A stretch of DNA of 64,000 nucleotides from Exobacillus caeni (GCF_005747095.1 NZ_SWLG01000006.1:124001-188000); one strand, 5' to 3'. Numbered from the stretch's first letter, positions 20,270 through 30,077 are shown. The notes: generated from the sequence alone by a model not told the origin. Made by a program: numbers and translations.

Positions 20270-21403
20270 ATCAAGGCAGTTACAGTGCAGGGCAGCGAAG
20301 AAGTAAAGGTGAAAGATGTTGATGCACCTAAAATCCAAAAAGAAGATGACATGATCGTAAGGATAACGAGCACCGCTATTTGTGGTTCAGACCTACATCT
20401 TTACAAAAAGACGATACCGATCCAGGACGATTATATTATCGGCCATGAACCGATGGGAATTGTGGAAGAAGTGGGGCCTGCAGTTACCAAATTGAAAAAA
20501 GGCGACCGAGTCGTCATTCCTTTTAATGTTGCCTGCGGGCACTGCTATTATTGTAACCATGACATGGAGAGCCAGTGCGATAATTCAAATCCGCATTTTG
20601 ACTCTGGTGCTTATTTCGGATATACAAAAAAGTTTGGTAACTATCCAGGGGGACAGGCAGAATATTTACGAGTCCCCTATGCATATTTTTCATCTTTCGT
20701 TGTTCCAGAAGATGCTGAACTGGACGATGAACAGGTCCTTTTTTTATCTGATATCATACCAACGGCATACTGGAGTGTAGAGAACAGTGGAGTTAAAAAA
20801 GGAGATACAGTTATCGTGCTTGGTTCAGGACCTGTCGGGCTTTTAACCCAAAAGTTCGCATGGATGAAAGGGGCAGAACGTGTTATTTCAGTTGACATGG
20901 TTTCATACCGCCTCATGCACGCTAAAAATACGAATAATGTAGAAACCTATAACTTCGAAGAAATGGATGATATTGGTAATTTACTGAAAGAGGAAACGAA
21001 GGGCGGAGCAGATGTTGTCATTGACTGTGTCGGTATGGACGGCAAAAAGTCCCCGGTAGAAAAAGTTGAAACTGCTTTAAAAATGCAGGGAGGTACACTA
21101 AGTGCGATTGAAACAGCTTCAAAAGCGGTCAGGAAGTTTGGCACTGTTCAGCTCACAGGAGTTTATGGCTTAATGTATAATGCCTTTCCGCTCGGCCAGT
21201 TTTTCTCAAGGAACGTAACCTTAAAGATGGGACAGGCTCCTGTCATCCATTATATGCCGAAGCTGTTTGATATGATAAAAAAAGGAGAGTTCGATCCTAC
21301 TGATATTATCACTCATAAAGTTCCGTTAGAAGATGCGCAAAAAGGATATGAAAAATTTCATGACAGAACAGATAACTGCATTAAAGTAATTTTAAAACCA
21401 TAG
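20270..21403 (+). CDS. Zinc-dependent alcohol/formaldehyde dehydrogenase, apparent AUC start
   Basis: A medium-chain dehydrogenase of the formaldehyde-dehydrogenase-like subgroup. Catalytic zinc ligands are in ICGSDLHLY and GHEPMG, the structural zinc set is CGHCYYCNHDMESQC, and the NAD Rossmann motif is VLGSGPVGLL. The family begins KAVTxQG; here IKAVTVQG is preceded by AAAAGGAG 7 bases before ATC 20270, and no ATG, GTG or TTG is there. The first standard codon is GTG 20285, which would lose the first strand and sit 22 bases from the ribosome site. Confidence 0.85.
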   Translation: MKAVTVQGSEEVKVKDVDAPKIQKEDDMIVRITSTAICGSDLHLYKKTIPIQDDYIIGHEPMGIVEEVGPAVTKLKKGDRVVIPFNVACGHCYYCNHDMESQCDNSNPHFDSGAYFGYTKKFGNYPGGQAEYLRVPYAYFSSFVVPEDAELDDEQVLFLSDIIPTAYWSVENSGVKKGDTVIVLGSGPVGLLTQKFAWMKGAERVISVDMVSYRLMHAKNTNNVETYNFEEMDDIGNLLKEETKGGADVVIDCVGMDGKKSPVEKVETALKMQGGTLSAIETASKAVRKFGTVQLTGVYGLMYNAFPLGQFFSRNVTLKMGQAPVIHYMPKLFDMIKKGEFDPTDIITHKVPLEDAQKGYEKFHDRTDNCIKVILKP

Positions 21404-21414
21404 CAATTAACGAA

Positions 21415-21466
21415 CAGAGGCAGACAACACGTTCGGGGAAGTTTCCGCGGTTATTCTGCCTCTTTT
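21415..21466 (+). terminator. Terminator after the dehydrogenase
   Basis: AGAGGCAGA...TCTGCCTCT arms are followed by TTTTC. Confidence 0.7.
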
Positions 21467-21527
21467 CTAAAGGGCCTTTTCGCGTTCTTTGTTGCTTAAT
21501 AAGTTTCACATTATATGAATGTAACGG

Positions 21528-21682
21528 CTACTTCTCTTCGACCCGCACCGGTTTCAAAAGGTCTGAAGAAAGGGACAGGGTTTCGACTTCTGAAAAAGCG
21601 ATCAAGAATTCGTCTGGATTCGCTCCTCTGTTTACGACTGCTCCCCTTCATATTCCACACGTTGACCCATCCAAAACTCCAT
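21528..21682 (-). pseudogene. Frameshifted small gene (about 50 residues)
   Basis: On the minus strand ATG 21682 follows AAAAGGAG and encodes MEFWMGQRVEYEGEQS, then a TAA at 21634-21632. Slipping back one base at GAGCAG continues an open, protein-like frame (VVNRGANPDEFLIAF...LKPVRVEEK) to TAG 21528. The joined product reads as a typical small beta-rich Bacillus protein. It may be a recent frameshift, a sequencing error or programmed -1 shifting. Family not recognised. Confidence 0.5.
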
Positions 21683-21824
21683 GGATATCGCTCCTTTTAA
21701 ATAAAGTGGTTTCTCCAAGTAGTATGTACCAGAACAGAAACTCCTATATGCTAACTTCTTGCAGACTGGTTTCATTTTTTTTAAAGTATAATCAAAGCAA
21801 AGAAAAAGACACGGGGGAAACACG

Positions 21825-23714
21825 ATGGACTATTATACAATCGGGCTTGCAGGTCATATTGACCACGGAAAAACCACACTGGTTAAAGCGTTAACAGGGA
21901 TCGAAACTGATCGTTTAAAAGAAGAAAAAGAACGAAAGATTTCAATAGAGTTAGGTTATGCACCTTTTCATTTATCTGAGGACATGCAAGTATCAGTCAT
22001 TGATGTTCCGGGACACGAACGGTTTATCAGGCAGATGATTGCAGGTGTTGCAGGAATTGACGCAGTGATCGCAGTAGTAGCTGCAGATGAAGGCGTGATG
22101 CCGCAAACAAAAGAGCATCTCGAAATTTTATCGTTATTAGGCGTGGAAAACACTATAATCGCTGTAACGAAAGCTGATATTGTAGACGAAGAACTGTTAG
22201 CGCTGGTTAAAGATGATATTCGGCTATTTATAAAAGGGACAGCCTTCGAAAAGGCTGCTATTATTCCAGTTGATAGTGTATCCGGCAAAGGCTTGCCTGA
22301 ACTAAAAGAAGAGTTGCAGAGCCTCCTGGGTGATGTGAAGAAAAGAAATTCTTCCGGCGCACTTCGCCTTCCGATCGATCAGGTGTTCTCTTTAAAAGGA
22401 CACGGAACAGTTATAAGGGGAACCATCTATGATGGAATGATTCAAAAAGAAGATACATTGAAGATCTTACCGGAAGGATATAATCCCCGGGTCAGGCAGC
22501 TGCAATCACAAAATAAAGTAGTTTCACAAGCAGTTGCAGGCCAACGGGTAGCAGTGAATCTCGCAGGGATCGACAAGCAAGTGCTGCGTAGAGGGCAGGT
22601 GGTTGTTGATTCGGATTCCTATGCAGTAACAAATACGATAGATGTTGTAATTAGAGGTACTTCTCTTGTGGAAAGCCCAATCAAACAACGTTCCCCTGTG
22701 AAACTCCATATAGGGACTTCTGAGGTGATGGGTAAGATCGTATTTTTCGATCGAAATAAGATGGAAGGCGGAGAAGAAGAGGCAATACTATGCCAGATCA
22801 GACTTGAGGAGCCCATTGTAGCAAAGAAAGAAGACCGGTTTATTATAAGGAGGCCATCTCCTGCCGAAACGGTTGCAGGGGGAAGAATCATCAACGTATC
22901 GGGACAAAAATACCGTTTTGGAGAGGAGACAATACAAAAATTAAAGCGGATGGAGCAGGGGACTCCTTCTGAGAGAATAACAGCATTAATCAACGAACAA
23001 AAAATGATTGCAACCGACATGATTATCAAAGAATTAGGAATAACATCACAAGTGTTGCAGGATCTTTTACAGGAAGAAAAAAGCCCTTTTCTTTCAGTTG
23101 GGAAATCGATCACATCGATCGTTCAGGTTGAAAAAATGAAAGGTGAGATAATCGAGCAACTGGAAGAACTTCATCAAGATGCTCCTCTAAAAGAAGGATT
23201 ATTAAAAGCAGAGCTGGTCCAGTCATTCAGTGGAGGTTACCCTTCCCGGCTTGTGGAGCATACGATTCAGTCGATGTTGGAAGACCGCACCGTTGAACTG
23301 CGAGGTGCGTTTATTGCAAAAGAGGGGTTTGTCCCACACCCTCCAAAACAATGGAAAAAACGAATGGAAACTGTACTTTCGATAATAAAACAACAAGGTC
23401 TAGAAGTAGCTGCTATTTCAGATTTACTAACCGAACAAAACATTCCTGTACAGCTGCATTCGGATTTTATAAATTACCTTGAAAATCAAAGGCACGCATT
23501 TTCCCTTGATGATAAAAACTATGTTCACACACAAAACGTGGAACGTTTAGTGCAAGAATTGAAACAGAACTATCCTGAAGGATTTTCCCTTCAAGAGGCG
23601 AAATCTGTCCTTGGTGTTAGCAGAAAATATCTCGTCCCTTTTCTTGAATTGCTGGACCGGCTTGGGTACACAACAAGAGATGCACAGGAAAGAAAATGGA
23701 AAAAGAATGCTTGA
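21825..23714 (+). CDS. selB: Selenocysteine-specific elongation factor SelB
   Basis: Brings Sec-tRNA to in-frame UGA codons by binding both GTP and the mRNA hairpin. 629 aa: EF-Tu-like GTPase with [10 protein letters not shown] near residue 8, [20 protein letters not shown], and [10 protein letters not shown]; beta-barrel domains follow; the C-terminal ~250 residues are winged-helix repeats that read the SECIS hairpin. A site GGGGGAAAC precedes the ATG. Followed by a SelW-like selenoprotein gene and selA in the same direction. Confidence 0.96.
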   Translation: MDYYTIGLAGHIDHGKTTLVKALTGIETDRLKEEKERKISIELGYAPFHLSEDMQVSVIDVPGHERFIRQMIAGVAGIDAVIAVVAADEGVMPQTKEHLEILSLLGVENTIIAVTKADIVDEELLALVKDDIRLFIKGTAFEKAAIIPVDSVSGKGLPELKEELQSLLGDVKKRNSSGALRLPIDQVFSLKGHGTVIRGTIYDGMIQKEDTLKILPEGYNPRVRQLQSQNKVVSQAVAGQRVAVNLAGIDKQVLRRGQVVVDSDSYAVTNTIDVVIRGTSLVESPIKQRSPVKLHIGTSEVMGKIVFFDRNKMEGGEEEAILCQIRLEEPIVAKKEDRFIIRRPSPAETVAGGRIINVSGQKYRFGEETIQKLKRMEQGTPSERITALINEQKMIATDMIIKELGITSQVLQDLLQEEKSPFLSVGKSITSIVQVEKMKGEIIEQLEELHQDAPLKEGLLKAELVQSFSGGYPSRLVEHTIQSMLEDRTVELRGAFIAKEGFVPHPPKQWKKRMETVLSIIKQQGLEVAAISDLLTEQNIPVQLHSDFINYLENQRHAFSLDDKNYVHTQNVERLVQELKQNYPEGFSLQEAKSVLGVSRKYLVPFLELLDRLGYTTRDAQERKWKKNA

Positions 23715-23911
23715 GTAATTCCTTTAACTAATTAGATTGGCTTTCAGATTAACTTTCTAGACTGAAAAATATAGCATCGTTCATAAAGTTTTCATTGGAC
23801 ATAAACGTATTTAATGGATAAGGCTGCAACATGGAGTTCTATGAAATGCCCTTTTTAAGTGATATAGTAGATAACACCGGAATAGAAGCAAGATCGGAAG
23901 GGGTGAACGAC

Positions 23912-24154
23912 GTGAGCCATAAAGTTTCAATCGAGTTTTGCATGCAGTGAAACTATGCACCGAAAGCCGCGAGTTTCGCGGAAGAGCTTTTCAGCCATTT
24001 TCGGCATAACATCGCATTAATGGAATTAATTCCTGGCTCCAAAGGGGCTTTTGAAGTTACAGTCAACGGAACGAAAATATATTCTAAGCATGAGACGGGA
24101 AGATTTCCTGATACAAAGAAAATTATTGACCAGATTCAACAGGTTGATCGTTAG
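23912..24154 (+). CDS. SelW/Rdx-family selenoprotein with in-frame UGA
   Basis: An 80-codon gene read through TGA 23948-23950 (residue 13). GTG 23912 lies 9 bases after GGAAGGGG. The product starts VSHKVSIEFCMQ-Sec-NYAP, giving the family's CxxU redox motif at residues 10-13, and continues with PGSKGAFEVTVNGTKIYSK and GRFPDTKKI, which match Rdx/SelW conserved blocks. A hairpin follows the UGA at 23967-23981. It lies between selB and selA, so the machinery and a substrate share one locus. Probable glutathione- or thioredoxin-linked redox role. Confidence 0.9.
23967..23981 (+). promoter_or_regulatory. Candidate bacterial SECIS hairpin of the SelW-like gene
   Basis: CCGCGA-GTT-TCGCGG forms a 6-bp GC-rich stem with a three-base loop whose first base is G. 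An AAGC/GCTT pair can extend it below an internal loop. The loop begins 23 bases after the UGA. Spacing and loop G fit published bSECIS rules. Confidence 0.75.
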
Positions 24155-24219
24155 GGAAGGCATCGAAACCGATGTCTTTTACTAGTTTTTGCCTGCTTTA
24201 GCTGGAAAGGAGCCCGAAA

Positions 24220-25617
24220 ATGAAACATTTGCTACGTGAGCTTCCACCCATTCATCAACTTCAATCACAGTTAAATGAAATGCAAGGAATTGAAAAACTG
24301 CCGACAGAAGTCATAACAAAAATTTTACAAGAAGAACTGGAAAAGATCAGAACACATATCTTGAAGGGTGAATGGGAAGGTCCAGAGAAAACAAGGGACG
24401 AGTTTAAGAAAAGCATGTTGGATACTGCTAAAGAAAAAGCCTTTGCTTTCAATCAGACCCGCTTAAAACAAGTGATCAATGCGACAGGTGTAGTATTACA
24501 TACCAATTTAGGAAGAGCGAGGCTCGGTAAAGCTGCTGTAAAAAGCCTCATTGCAACAGCTGAATCTTATTCGAATCTGGAATATAAACTAGAAACCGGA
24601 GACAGAGGGTCAAGGCACAGCATCATCGAATCGTTGATTTGCGAAGTTGCTGGATCTGAAGCAGCAATGGTCGTTAACAATAATGCGGCTGCTGTATACC
24701 TGATACTATCAGCCCTTGCGAAACAGAAAGAAGTTATTGTTTCAAGGGGAGAATTGGTGGAGATAGGAGGCTCGTTCCGAATTTCTTCAATAATGGAAGA
24801 GAGTGGTGCATGTCTGGTAGAAGTAGGGACCACAAATAAAACCCACCTGTTTGATTATGAGAGAGCAATAACGGAAGACACTTCCATGGTTATGAAAGTA
24901 CATCGCAGCAACTTTTCAATTATTGGGTTTACGAAGGAAGTCGGTACAGCAGAGCTGGCTGACCTGAGTTCGCAATATGAAGAAGTACTCTTTTATGAAG
25001 ATTTAGGGAGCGGGGCTCTTTACGATTTTAAAAGTGCAGGAATCGGAAATGAGCCGGTTGTTTCGGAAGTGATAAAAGCAGGGGCAGATCTTGTCTCATT
25101 CAGTGGAGATAAATTGCTTGGCGGACCGCAGGCTGGAATTATTGCAGGTAGGAGATCGCTGATAGAGCGATTGAAAAAGCACCAGCTCGCCAGGGTCCTG
25201 AGAGTTGATAAGTTCACCTTATCTGCCCTTGAAGCTACTTTGAAGGAATATGTTAAAGGATCAGCTGCAGAAGAGATACCGACCGTCCGGGATATTTTAG
25301 CATCTGAAGAAGCGATAAAACAAAGGGCCGGCTGCTTTGTTGAAGAGCTTAAGTCGTTGAACAAAGATATAGAGGTAAGTTTAGGCCAGGAGGATTCTAA
25401 AGTTGGCGGAGGAACGATGCCGGATGTAAGACTGCCTACTTTTGTTGTAGAGATCAAACATAGTGCCATTTCTTCAAAGCAGCTTGCAGATCGATTACGT
25501 AAAAGGCCGGTTCCGATCATTTGCAGAATAAAGGATGAAAAAGCGTTGTTTGATCTAAGGACTGTAAATGAAGAAGAAACAGGTGAAATAATCACAGCGT
25601 TAAAAGAAATATTGTAG
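24220..25617 (+). CDS. selA: L-seryl-tRNA(Sec) selenium transferase SelA
   Basis: A PLP enzyme that turns Ser-tRNA(Sec) into Sec-tRNA(Sec) with selenophosphate. 465 aa, standard length. Motifs: N-terminal LPPIHQL, NATGVVLHTNLGRA, VVNNNAAAV, RGELVEIGGSFRI, and the PLP lysine in SFSGDKLLGGPQAG near residue 294. ATG 24220 has AAAGGAG upstream. Starts 65 bases after the selenoprotein gene. Confidence 0.97.
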   Translation: MKHLLRELPPIHQLQSQLNEMQGIEKLPTEVITKILQEELEKIRTHILKGEWEGPEKTRDEFKKSMLDTAKEKAFAFNQTRLKQVINATGVVLHTNLGRARLGKAAVKSLIATAESYSNLEYKLETGDRGSRHSIIESLICEVAGSEAAMVVNNNAAAVYLILSALAKQKEVIVSRGELVEIGGSFRISSIMEESGACLVEVGTTNKTHLFDYERAITEDTSMVMKVHRSNFSIIGFTKEVGTAELADLSSQYEEVLFYEDLGSGALYDFKSAGIGNEPVVSEVIKAGADLVSFSGDKLLGGPQAGIIAGRRSLIERLKKHQLARVLRVDKFTLSALEATLKEYVKGSAAEEIPTVRDILASEEAIKQRAGCFVEELKSLNKDIEVSLGQEDSKVGGGTMPDVRLPTFVVEIKHSAISSKQLADRLRKRPVPIICRIKDEKALFDLRTVNEEETGEIITALKEIL

Positions 25618-25738
25618 GGGCTGACTCAAAAGCAAAGTGTCAGGCACCTCCAACACAGTATCCAGGGGAACATTGGTACAAGTTCCCCTGGATACTGTGT
25701 TAAACGGAGAGAGCCAGACACTTATGGGACAGTCTTTT
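25618..25738. repeat. MITE/REP-like intergenic palindromic element, copy 1
   Basis: A 20-bp perfect inverted repeat (25652-25671 and 25682-25701, 10-base loop) is flanked by ACTCAAAAGCAAAGTGTCAG and a matching imperfect GCCAGACAC arm. The left part recurs at 51564-51682. It lies between the stops of selA and sspP, where it may end both transcripts. Confidence 0.7.
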
Positions 25739-25876
25739 TTAATGCCCTTCCCCGTGATTTTGCCTGGAATGGTTTTGGTTTTTCACCTTTTTGGAACCGC
25801 TCAGCGGCTCAGGCTGTGAACCACCGTTTCTCGATGCGTTTCTACGAATATCCTTTGCATTGTGCTTTTCAGTCAT
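25739..25876 (-). CDS. sspP: Small acid-soluble spore protein P
   Basis: 45 aa, [17 protein letters not shown]...[21 protein letters not shown], matching SspP (the QPEPLxGSKKVKNxNHxRQ block is characteristic). A minor spore-core protein made in the forespore. AGGAGG lies before ATG 25876. sspO, next to sspP in B. subtilis, was not found nearby. Confidence 0.9.
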   Translation of the reverse strand: MTEKHNAKDIRRNASRNGGSQPEPLSGSKKVKNQNHSRQNHGEGH

Positions 25877-25890
25877 AGAGAAACCTCCTC

Positions 25891-25905
25891 AGGGGTCTGA
25901 CCCCT
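25891..25905. repeat. REP-like palindrome in the sspP leader
   Basis: AGGGGTC-T-GACCCCT is a perfect 7-1-7 inverted repeat just upstream of the sspP ribosome site; such cores recur in Bacillus REP elements. It may alter sspP translation or act as a protein site. Confidence 0.5.
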
Positions 25906-25993
25906 CTAAATTTGTGGATATGATTGCATAGGAATATTATTTCCTGATTTTGCGGAAAATATGGATACATTTTTTAACCGGGAGGAATAAATT

Positions 25994-26248
25994 ATGCCGT
26001 ACCATAAGGACAAACAACAGGCGTTTCAGGCTGCACAGCAAGGGTATGCACAGGTCACGGATGCAAAAAATAATCTAGTGAAAACTAGCAGTAATTACGG
26101 ATCAGAACTTAAGCATCTTCAAAAAGAGGTGGGGGAAGCGGTAATGCAAATTGAAAATGCACTTGAAGTTGCTTCAGAGCATCAAAGGGAACAGCTAGAA
26201 CAATTTCAGCAGGATCTTTCCGCTATCCAGAAGGAGATAATAGAATAA
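25994..26248 (+). CDS. Small coiled-coil protein of unknown function
   Basis: 84 aa, MPYHKDKQQAFQAAQQGYAQ..., almost wholly helical with heptad-like spacing and rich in Gln and Glu. GGGAGGAATAAATT precedes the ATG. It is divergent from sspP and closed by a terminator at 26251-26276. No family recognised; a spore-related role is suggested only by its neighbours. Confidence 0.75.
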   Translation: MPYHKDKQQAFQAAQQGYAQVTDAKNNLVKTSSNYGSELKHLQKEVGEAVMQIENALEVASEHQREQLEQFQQDLSAIQKEIIE

Positions 26249-26250
26249 TC

Positions 26251-26276
26251 AAAAAAGCCCGCCACTGGGCTTTTTT
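26251..26276 (+). terminator. Terminator before citB
   Basis: AAAAAAGCCC/GGGCTTTTTT perfect arms around a six-base loop. Confidence 0.9.
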
Positions 26277-26391
26277 CTTCGAAAGAAATTATAGCTCTTT
26301 ATCATAGAACAGGTTAGACGCCAGTAAAAAAGTTAAGATTAAAGATATTGTCTTATAAGTCGCCGAGTTTTATTTATCCTGTAAAATGGTG

Positions 26392-26440
26392 ATAAGAAAT
26401 TCTTATAGTACTTGATAACGTTCTTGTTATTTACTTATGA
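26392..26440 (+). promoter_or_regulatory. citB control region with CcpC-type dyads
   Basis: 26392-26406 reads ATAAGAAATTCTTAT, an exact ATAA-N7-TTAT dyad as bound by CcpC at B. subtilis citB. A second, N8-spaced dyad (ATAACGTTCTTGTTAT) is at 26415-26430. A possible promoter TTGATA (26412) - 18 bases - TATGAA (26436) overlaps the second site. This predicts citrate-responsive repression of aconitase. Confidence 0.65.
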
Positions 26441-26559
26441 ATAGGAATCGAATAAGATAAGTAAGGGAAGTTGGAAATGATATAAAAAAATAAGGAGTAT
26501 CATTTTCGACAAATTTTCATTTTTAAGGTATTATGGATAGTTGAGGAGGGGAACTACAT

Positions 26560-29280
26560 ATGGCAAATACAAATGTTAATAATGATGTTTACAACGCTAA
26601 GAAGTCATTCGAAGCGAATGGTAAAACATATCACTATTTTAACCTGAAAGCACTGGAAGATGCCGGTCTTGGCGATGTTACAAAATTGCCTTACACAATT
26701 AAGGTTCTTCTTGAATCTGTGCTGCGTCAATACGACGGAAAAGTAATCACAAAAGAACACATTGAAAACCTTGCGAAATGGGGAACAAAAGAGCTTAAAG
26801 ACATCGATGTTCCATTCAAGCCATCTCGTGTTATCCTTCAGGACTTCACAGGGGTTCCTGCAGTGGTTGATCTTGCTTCCTTACGTAAAGCAATGGCAGA
26901 CATGGGCGGAAATCCTGATAAAATTAATCCTGAAATTCCAGTTGACCTTGTTATCGACCACTCTGTACAGGTTGATAAGTATGCATCAGATGATGCGCTT
27001 GAGTTCAACATGAACAAAGAATTCGAACGTAACATGGAACGTTACAAGTTCTTGAGCTGGGCACAAAAAGCATTTGAAAACTATCGTGCAGTGCCGCCTG
27101 CGACTGGTATCGTCCACCAGGTTAACCTTGAGTACATCGCGAATGTTGTTCAGGAAAACGAAGAAGATGGTGAGCTTGTAGCTTACCCGGATACTCTATT
27201 CGGAACTGACTCCCATACGACAATGATTAACGGTCTTGGTGTTCTAGGATGGGGAGTTGGAGGTATCGAAGCAGAAGCAGGAATGCTTGGCCAGCCTTCG
27301 TACTTCCCTGTACCAGAGGTTATCGGTGTTAAACTGACTGGCGAATTAAAGCCGGGTACAACTGCAACTGATCTTGCACTGAAAGTAACGCAAGTATTGC
27401 GTCAAAAGAAAGTTGTAGGCAAGTTTGTTGAATTCTTTGGTCCAGGGCTTTCTACAATGCCTCTAGCTGACCGGGCAACAGTCGCGAACATGGCACCTGA
27501 GCAAGGATCGACTTGTAGCTTCTTCCCGGTAGATGAAGAAGCGCTTAACTATATGCGCTTAACTGGCCGTCCGGAAGAACAAATCGAGCTTGTTGAAGAA
27601 TATTGCAAAGCGAATGGATTATTCTACACTCCAGAACATGAAGATCCAAACTTTACAAGCGTTGTTGAAATCGACCTTGGTGATGTTGAACCGAGTCTTT
27701 CCGGTCCTAAACGTCCTCAAGATTTGATCCCTCTATCTCTTATGAAAGAGGAATTTAACAAAGCGCTTGTAGCTCCAGCTGGAAACCAGGGCTTCGGGCT
27801 TGGTCCGGATGAAATTAAAAAAGAAGCGACAGTGAACTTTAAAAACGGAGAAGACGTTAAGATGAAAACAGGTGCAGTTGCAATCGCTGCGATAACTAGC
27901 TGTACAAATACATCTAACCCTTCCGTAATGCTTGGTGCTGGCCTTGTGGCTAAAAAAGCTGCTGAGCTTGGACTTGAAGTTCCTGCCTATGTAAAGACAT
28001 CTCTTGCACCAGGTTCAAAGGTTGTAACAGAATACCTTGAAAAATCTAACTTGATGCCTTACCTTGATAAATTAGGATTTAACCTTGTTGGTTACGGATG
28101 TACAACATGTATTGGTAACTCCGGACCGTTGAAAGAAGAGATCGAAGACGCAATCGCTGAATCTGATCTAACTGTTACTTCTGTTCTTTCCGGTAACCGT
28201 AACTTTGAAGGCCGTATCCATCCGCTTGTGAAAGCAAACTATCTTGCTTCACCTCCGCTTGTTGTTGCGTATGCACTTGCTGGAACGGTTGACTTTGATT
28301 TCGAAAAAGATTCACTCGGAAAAGACAAAGACGGCAATGATGTTTACTTGAAGGACATCTGGCCTTCTCTTGAAGAAGTGAAAGAGGTTGTTTCAGAAAC
28401 TGTAACACCAGAAATGTTTAAAGAGCAATACGAAAATGTTTTCCATCAAAACGAAAGATGGAATGAGCTTGAGACAACTGACGAAGATCTTTATAACTGG
28501 GATGATGAATCTACTTACATTCAAAATCCTCCGTTCTTCGAAAACCTATCCAAGGATCCAGAAGAAATCCATGCGCTTAACAGCTTAAGAGCGATTGCGA
28601 AATTCGGAGATTCCGTAACGACTGACCACATTTCTCCGGCTGGTGCGATCGCGAAAGATATGCCAGCAGGCAAATACCTACAGGACAAAGGTGTACGTCC
28701 GATCGACTTTAACTCTTATGGTTCCCGTCGTGGTAACCATGAAGTTATGATGCGCGGTACGTTCGCAAACATCCGTATCCGTAACCAGATCGCTCCTGGG
28801 ACTGAAGGCGGATGGACAACATACTGGCCAACAGAAGAAGTTATGCCTATCTATGATGCGGCAATGAAGTATAAAGAAGAGAATACTGGCCTTGTAGTTC
28901 TTGCTGGTAAAGACTACGGTATGGGGAGCTCTCGTGACTGGGCTGCCAAAGGTACGAACCTTCTTGGTATCAAGACAGTCATCGCTGAAAGCTATGAGCG
29001 TATCCACCGCAGTAACCTTGTGTTGATGGGTGTGCTTCCGCTTCAATTTAAAGAAGGCGAAAATGCTGAAACATTAGGATTGACTGGAAAAGAAACATTC
29101 GCAGTTGAGCTTGACGAAAACGTGAAGCCTCGCCAGGAACTAAAAGTAACAGCAACTTCTCCAGAAGGAAAAGAAACAACATTCACTGTCCTGGCCCGTT
29201 TTGACAGTGAAGTCGAAATTGATTACTACCGTCACGGCGGTATTCTGCAAATGGTACTTCGAAACAAGCTTGAGAAGTAA
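26560..29280 (+). CDS. citB: Aconitate hydratase
   Basis: Interconverts citrate and isocitrate in the TCA cycle; the apo form binds RNA in Bacillus. 906 aa, the usual IRP/AcnA length. [4Fe-4S] ligands are in [11 protein letters not shown] and [11 protein letters not shown]; other family blocks include [21 protein letters not shown] and [27 protein letters not shown] lies before the ATG. A terminator follows at 29292-29323. Confidence 0.98.
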   Translation: MANTNVNNDVYNAKKSFEANGKTYHYFNLKALEDAGLGDVTKLPYTIKVLLESVLRQYDGKVITKEHIENLAKWGTKELKDIDVPFKPSRVILQDFTGVPAVVDLASLRKAMADMGGNPDKINPEIPVDLVIDHSVQVDKYASDDALEFNMNKEFERNMERYKFLSWAQKAFENYRAVPPATGIVHQVNLEYIANVVQENEEDGELVAYPDTLFGTDSHTTMINGLGVLGWGVGGIEAEAGMLGQPSYFPVPEVIGVKLTGELKPGTTATDLALKVTQVLRQKKVVGKFVEFFGPGLSTMPLADRATVANMAPEQGSTCSFFPVDEEALNYMRLTGRPEEQIELVEEYCKANGLFYTPEHEDPNFTSVVEIDLGDVEPSLSGPKRPQDLIPLSLMKEEFNKALVAPAGNQGFGLGPDEIKKEATVNFKNGEDVKMKTGAVAIAAITSCTNTSNPSVMLGAGLVAKKAAELGLEVPAYVKTSLAPGSKVVTEYLEKSNLMPYLDKLGFNLVGYGCTTCIGNSGPLKEEIEDAIAESDLTVTSVLSGNRNFEGRIHPLVKANYLASPPLVVAYALAGTVDFDFEKDSLGKDKDGNDVYLKDIWPSLEEVKEVVSETVTPEMFKEQYENVFHQNERWNELETTDEDLYNWDDESTYIQNPPFFENLSKDPEEIHALNSLRAIAKFGDSVTTDHISPAGAIAKDMPAGKYLQDKGVRPIDFNSYGSRRGNHEVMMRGTFANIRIRNQIAPGTEGGWTTYWPTEEVMPIYDAAMKYKEENTGLVVLAGKDYGMGSSRDWAAKGTNLLGIKTVIAESYERIHRSNLVLMGVLPLQFKEGENAETLGLTGKETFAVELDENVKPRQELKVTATSPEGKETTFTVLARFDSEVEIDYYRHGGILQMVLRNKLEK

Positions 29281-29291
29281 TCGTTATATTT

Positions 29292-29323
29292 AAAAAGGCA
29301 GCTCTTTCGGGAGCTGCCTTTTT
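29292..29323 (+). terminator. Terminator after citB
   Basis: AAAAAGGCAGCTC/GAGCTGCCTTTTT perfect arms. Confidence 0.92.
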
Positions 29324-29471
29324 AAAGCCTTTTCTAAATTTCACATACCGTATTGGGATTAAAATCAAGTAATAATGAGGATTATAAAAAGTCGGGTAAT
29401 TTGAATAATTATTCCACTTATTGGCGATAATACTTAACAAGATAACCAACTTATTGTAAAGGAGTAAGTAA

Positions 29472-29600
29472 ATGAGGAAAAAGAAAAAACTGTCGTTCAA
29501 AGAATTGATAATGGAAAACAAGCGTGAGTTGTTGAGTGACAGAAAAGCCATGGAACGGATAGAAGAACGTTTTGAAGAGAAGCATGCGAAAAATTTGTAA
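29472..29600 (+). CDS. FbpB-family small basic protein
   Basis: 42 aa, MRKKKKLSFKELIMENKREL...RIEERFEEKHAKNL, resembling FbpB, the Fur-regulated basic protein that works with the small RNA FsrA in iron sparing. GTAAAGGAG lies 10 bases before the ATG. Two short AT-rich dyads upstream (ATAAT-GAGG-ATTAT near 29372-29385 and GAATAATTATTC at 29403-29414) could be Fur sites but neither is a strict match. Its place next to aconitase, an iron-rich enzyme and known iron-sparing target, is suggestive. Confidence 0.75.
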   Translation: MRKKKKLSFKELIMENKRELLSDRKAMERIEERFEEKHAKNL

Positions 29601-29605
29601 GGAAG

Positions 29606-29637
29606 GATACGGGACTTAGATTCCCGTATCTTTTTTT
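29606..29637 (+). terminator. Terminator after the FbpB-like gene
   Basis: GATACGGGA/TCCCGTATC arms followed by seven T residues. Confidence 0.9.
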
Positions 29638-29795
29638 CGTAAAGGAAATAAATTACATTTTAGCAAAAAAAGAACCACGCAGTGTGAAATTGAGCAACTA
29701 CTGACTTCTTTTCTTCTTCCCCTAACGGCTTGCAGAATGGCGTTCGAATGGAAAAAGGTTGTAATGGTAAATCTATAGTGGAAGGAGGGGAAAGA

Positions 29796-29939
29796 ATGAG
29801 TAATCCAAAACGCGATCCGCAGCCTTTTTCACCGGATCATCTAGGAGATAGAGATCCACAGGCTCCTGGAAATAAAGGGAAAAAGATGGCTGACAAAACA
29901 AATGAAGAACCCGATTACGTACCGCCAAAAGGAAAATAA
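29796..29939 (+). CDS. sspN: Small acid-soluble spore protein N
   Basis: 47 aa, MSNPKRDPQPFSPDHLGDRD...GNKGKKMADKTNEEP, matching SspN in its NPK start and GNKGKxMxDxT block. GGAAGGAGGGG precedes ATG 29796; the longer frame from 29730 is unlikely to be used. In B. subtilis sspN and tlp form a forespore operon; here a 172-codon gene and terminator lie between them. Confidence 0.9.
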   Translation: MSNPKRDPQPFSPDHLGDRDPQAPGNKGKKMADKTNEEPDYVPPKGK

Positions 29940-29941
29940 AT

Positions 29942-29982
29942 AACAAAAACCAGAAAGACTGCAGTTCTTTCTGGTTTTTGTT
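29942..29982 (+). terminator. Terminator after sspN
   Basis: AACAAAAACCAGAAAGA/TCTTTCTGGTTTTTGTT: long perfect arms around a six-base core, with T-rich tail. Confidence 0.88.
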
Positions 29983-30077
29983 ATTTCATAGTAAAAAATG
30001 ACAAAAGGAGAAAACGTCGAAAACGATGTTTAGGTATCGAAAATATATAGATAGGAAAAGAGCGGGGGGATTTACAT

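Noticed and set aside
21540-21620. Possible tRNA-Sec gene (TTTCAAAA and GGGTTTCGACTTC look like anticodon and T loops)
   Set aside because: No stems pair around either loop and no acceptor arm or CCA is present. The stretch is better explained by the frameshifted minus-strand gene.
24160-24219. Extra gene between the SelW-like gene and selA
   Set aside because: The gap is 65 bases and holds only the selA ribosome site and a short GATGCC-like dyad.
29372-29414. Fur box upstream of the FbpB-like gene
   Set aside because: The AT-rich dyads match only part of the 7-1-7 consensus, so this was kept as a remark, not a feature.
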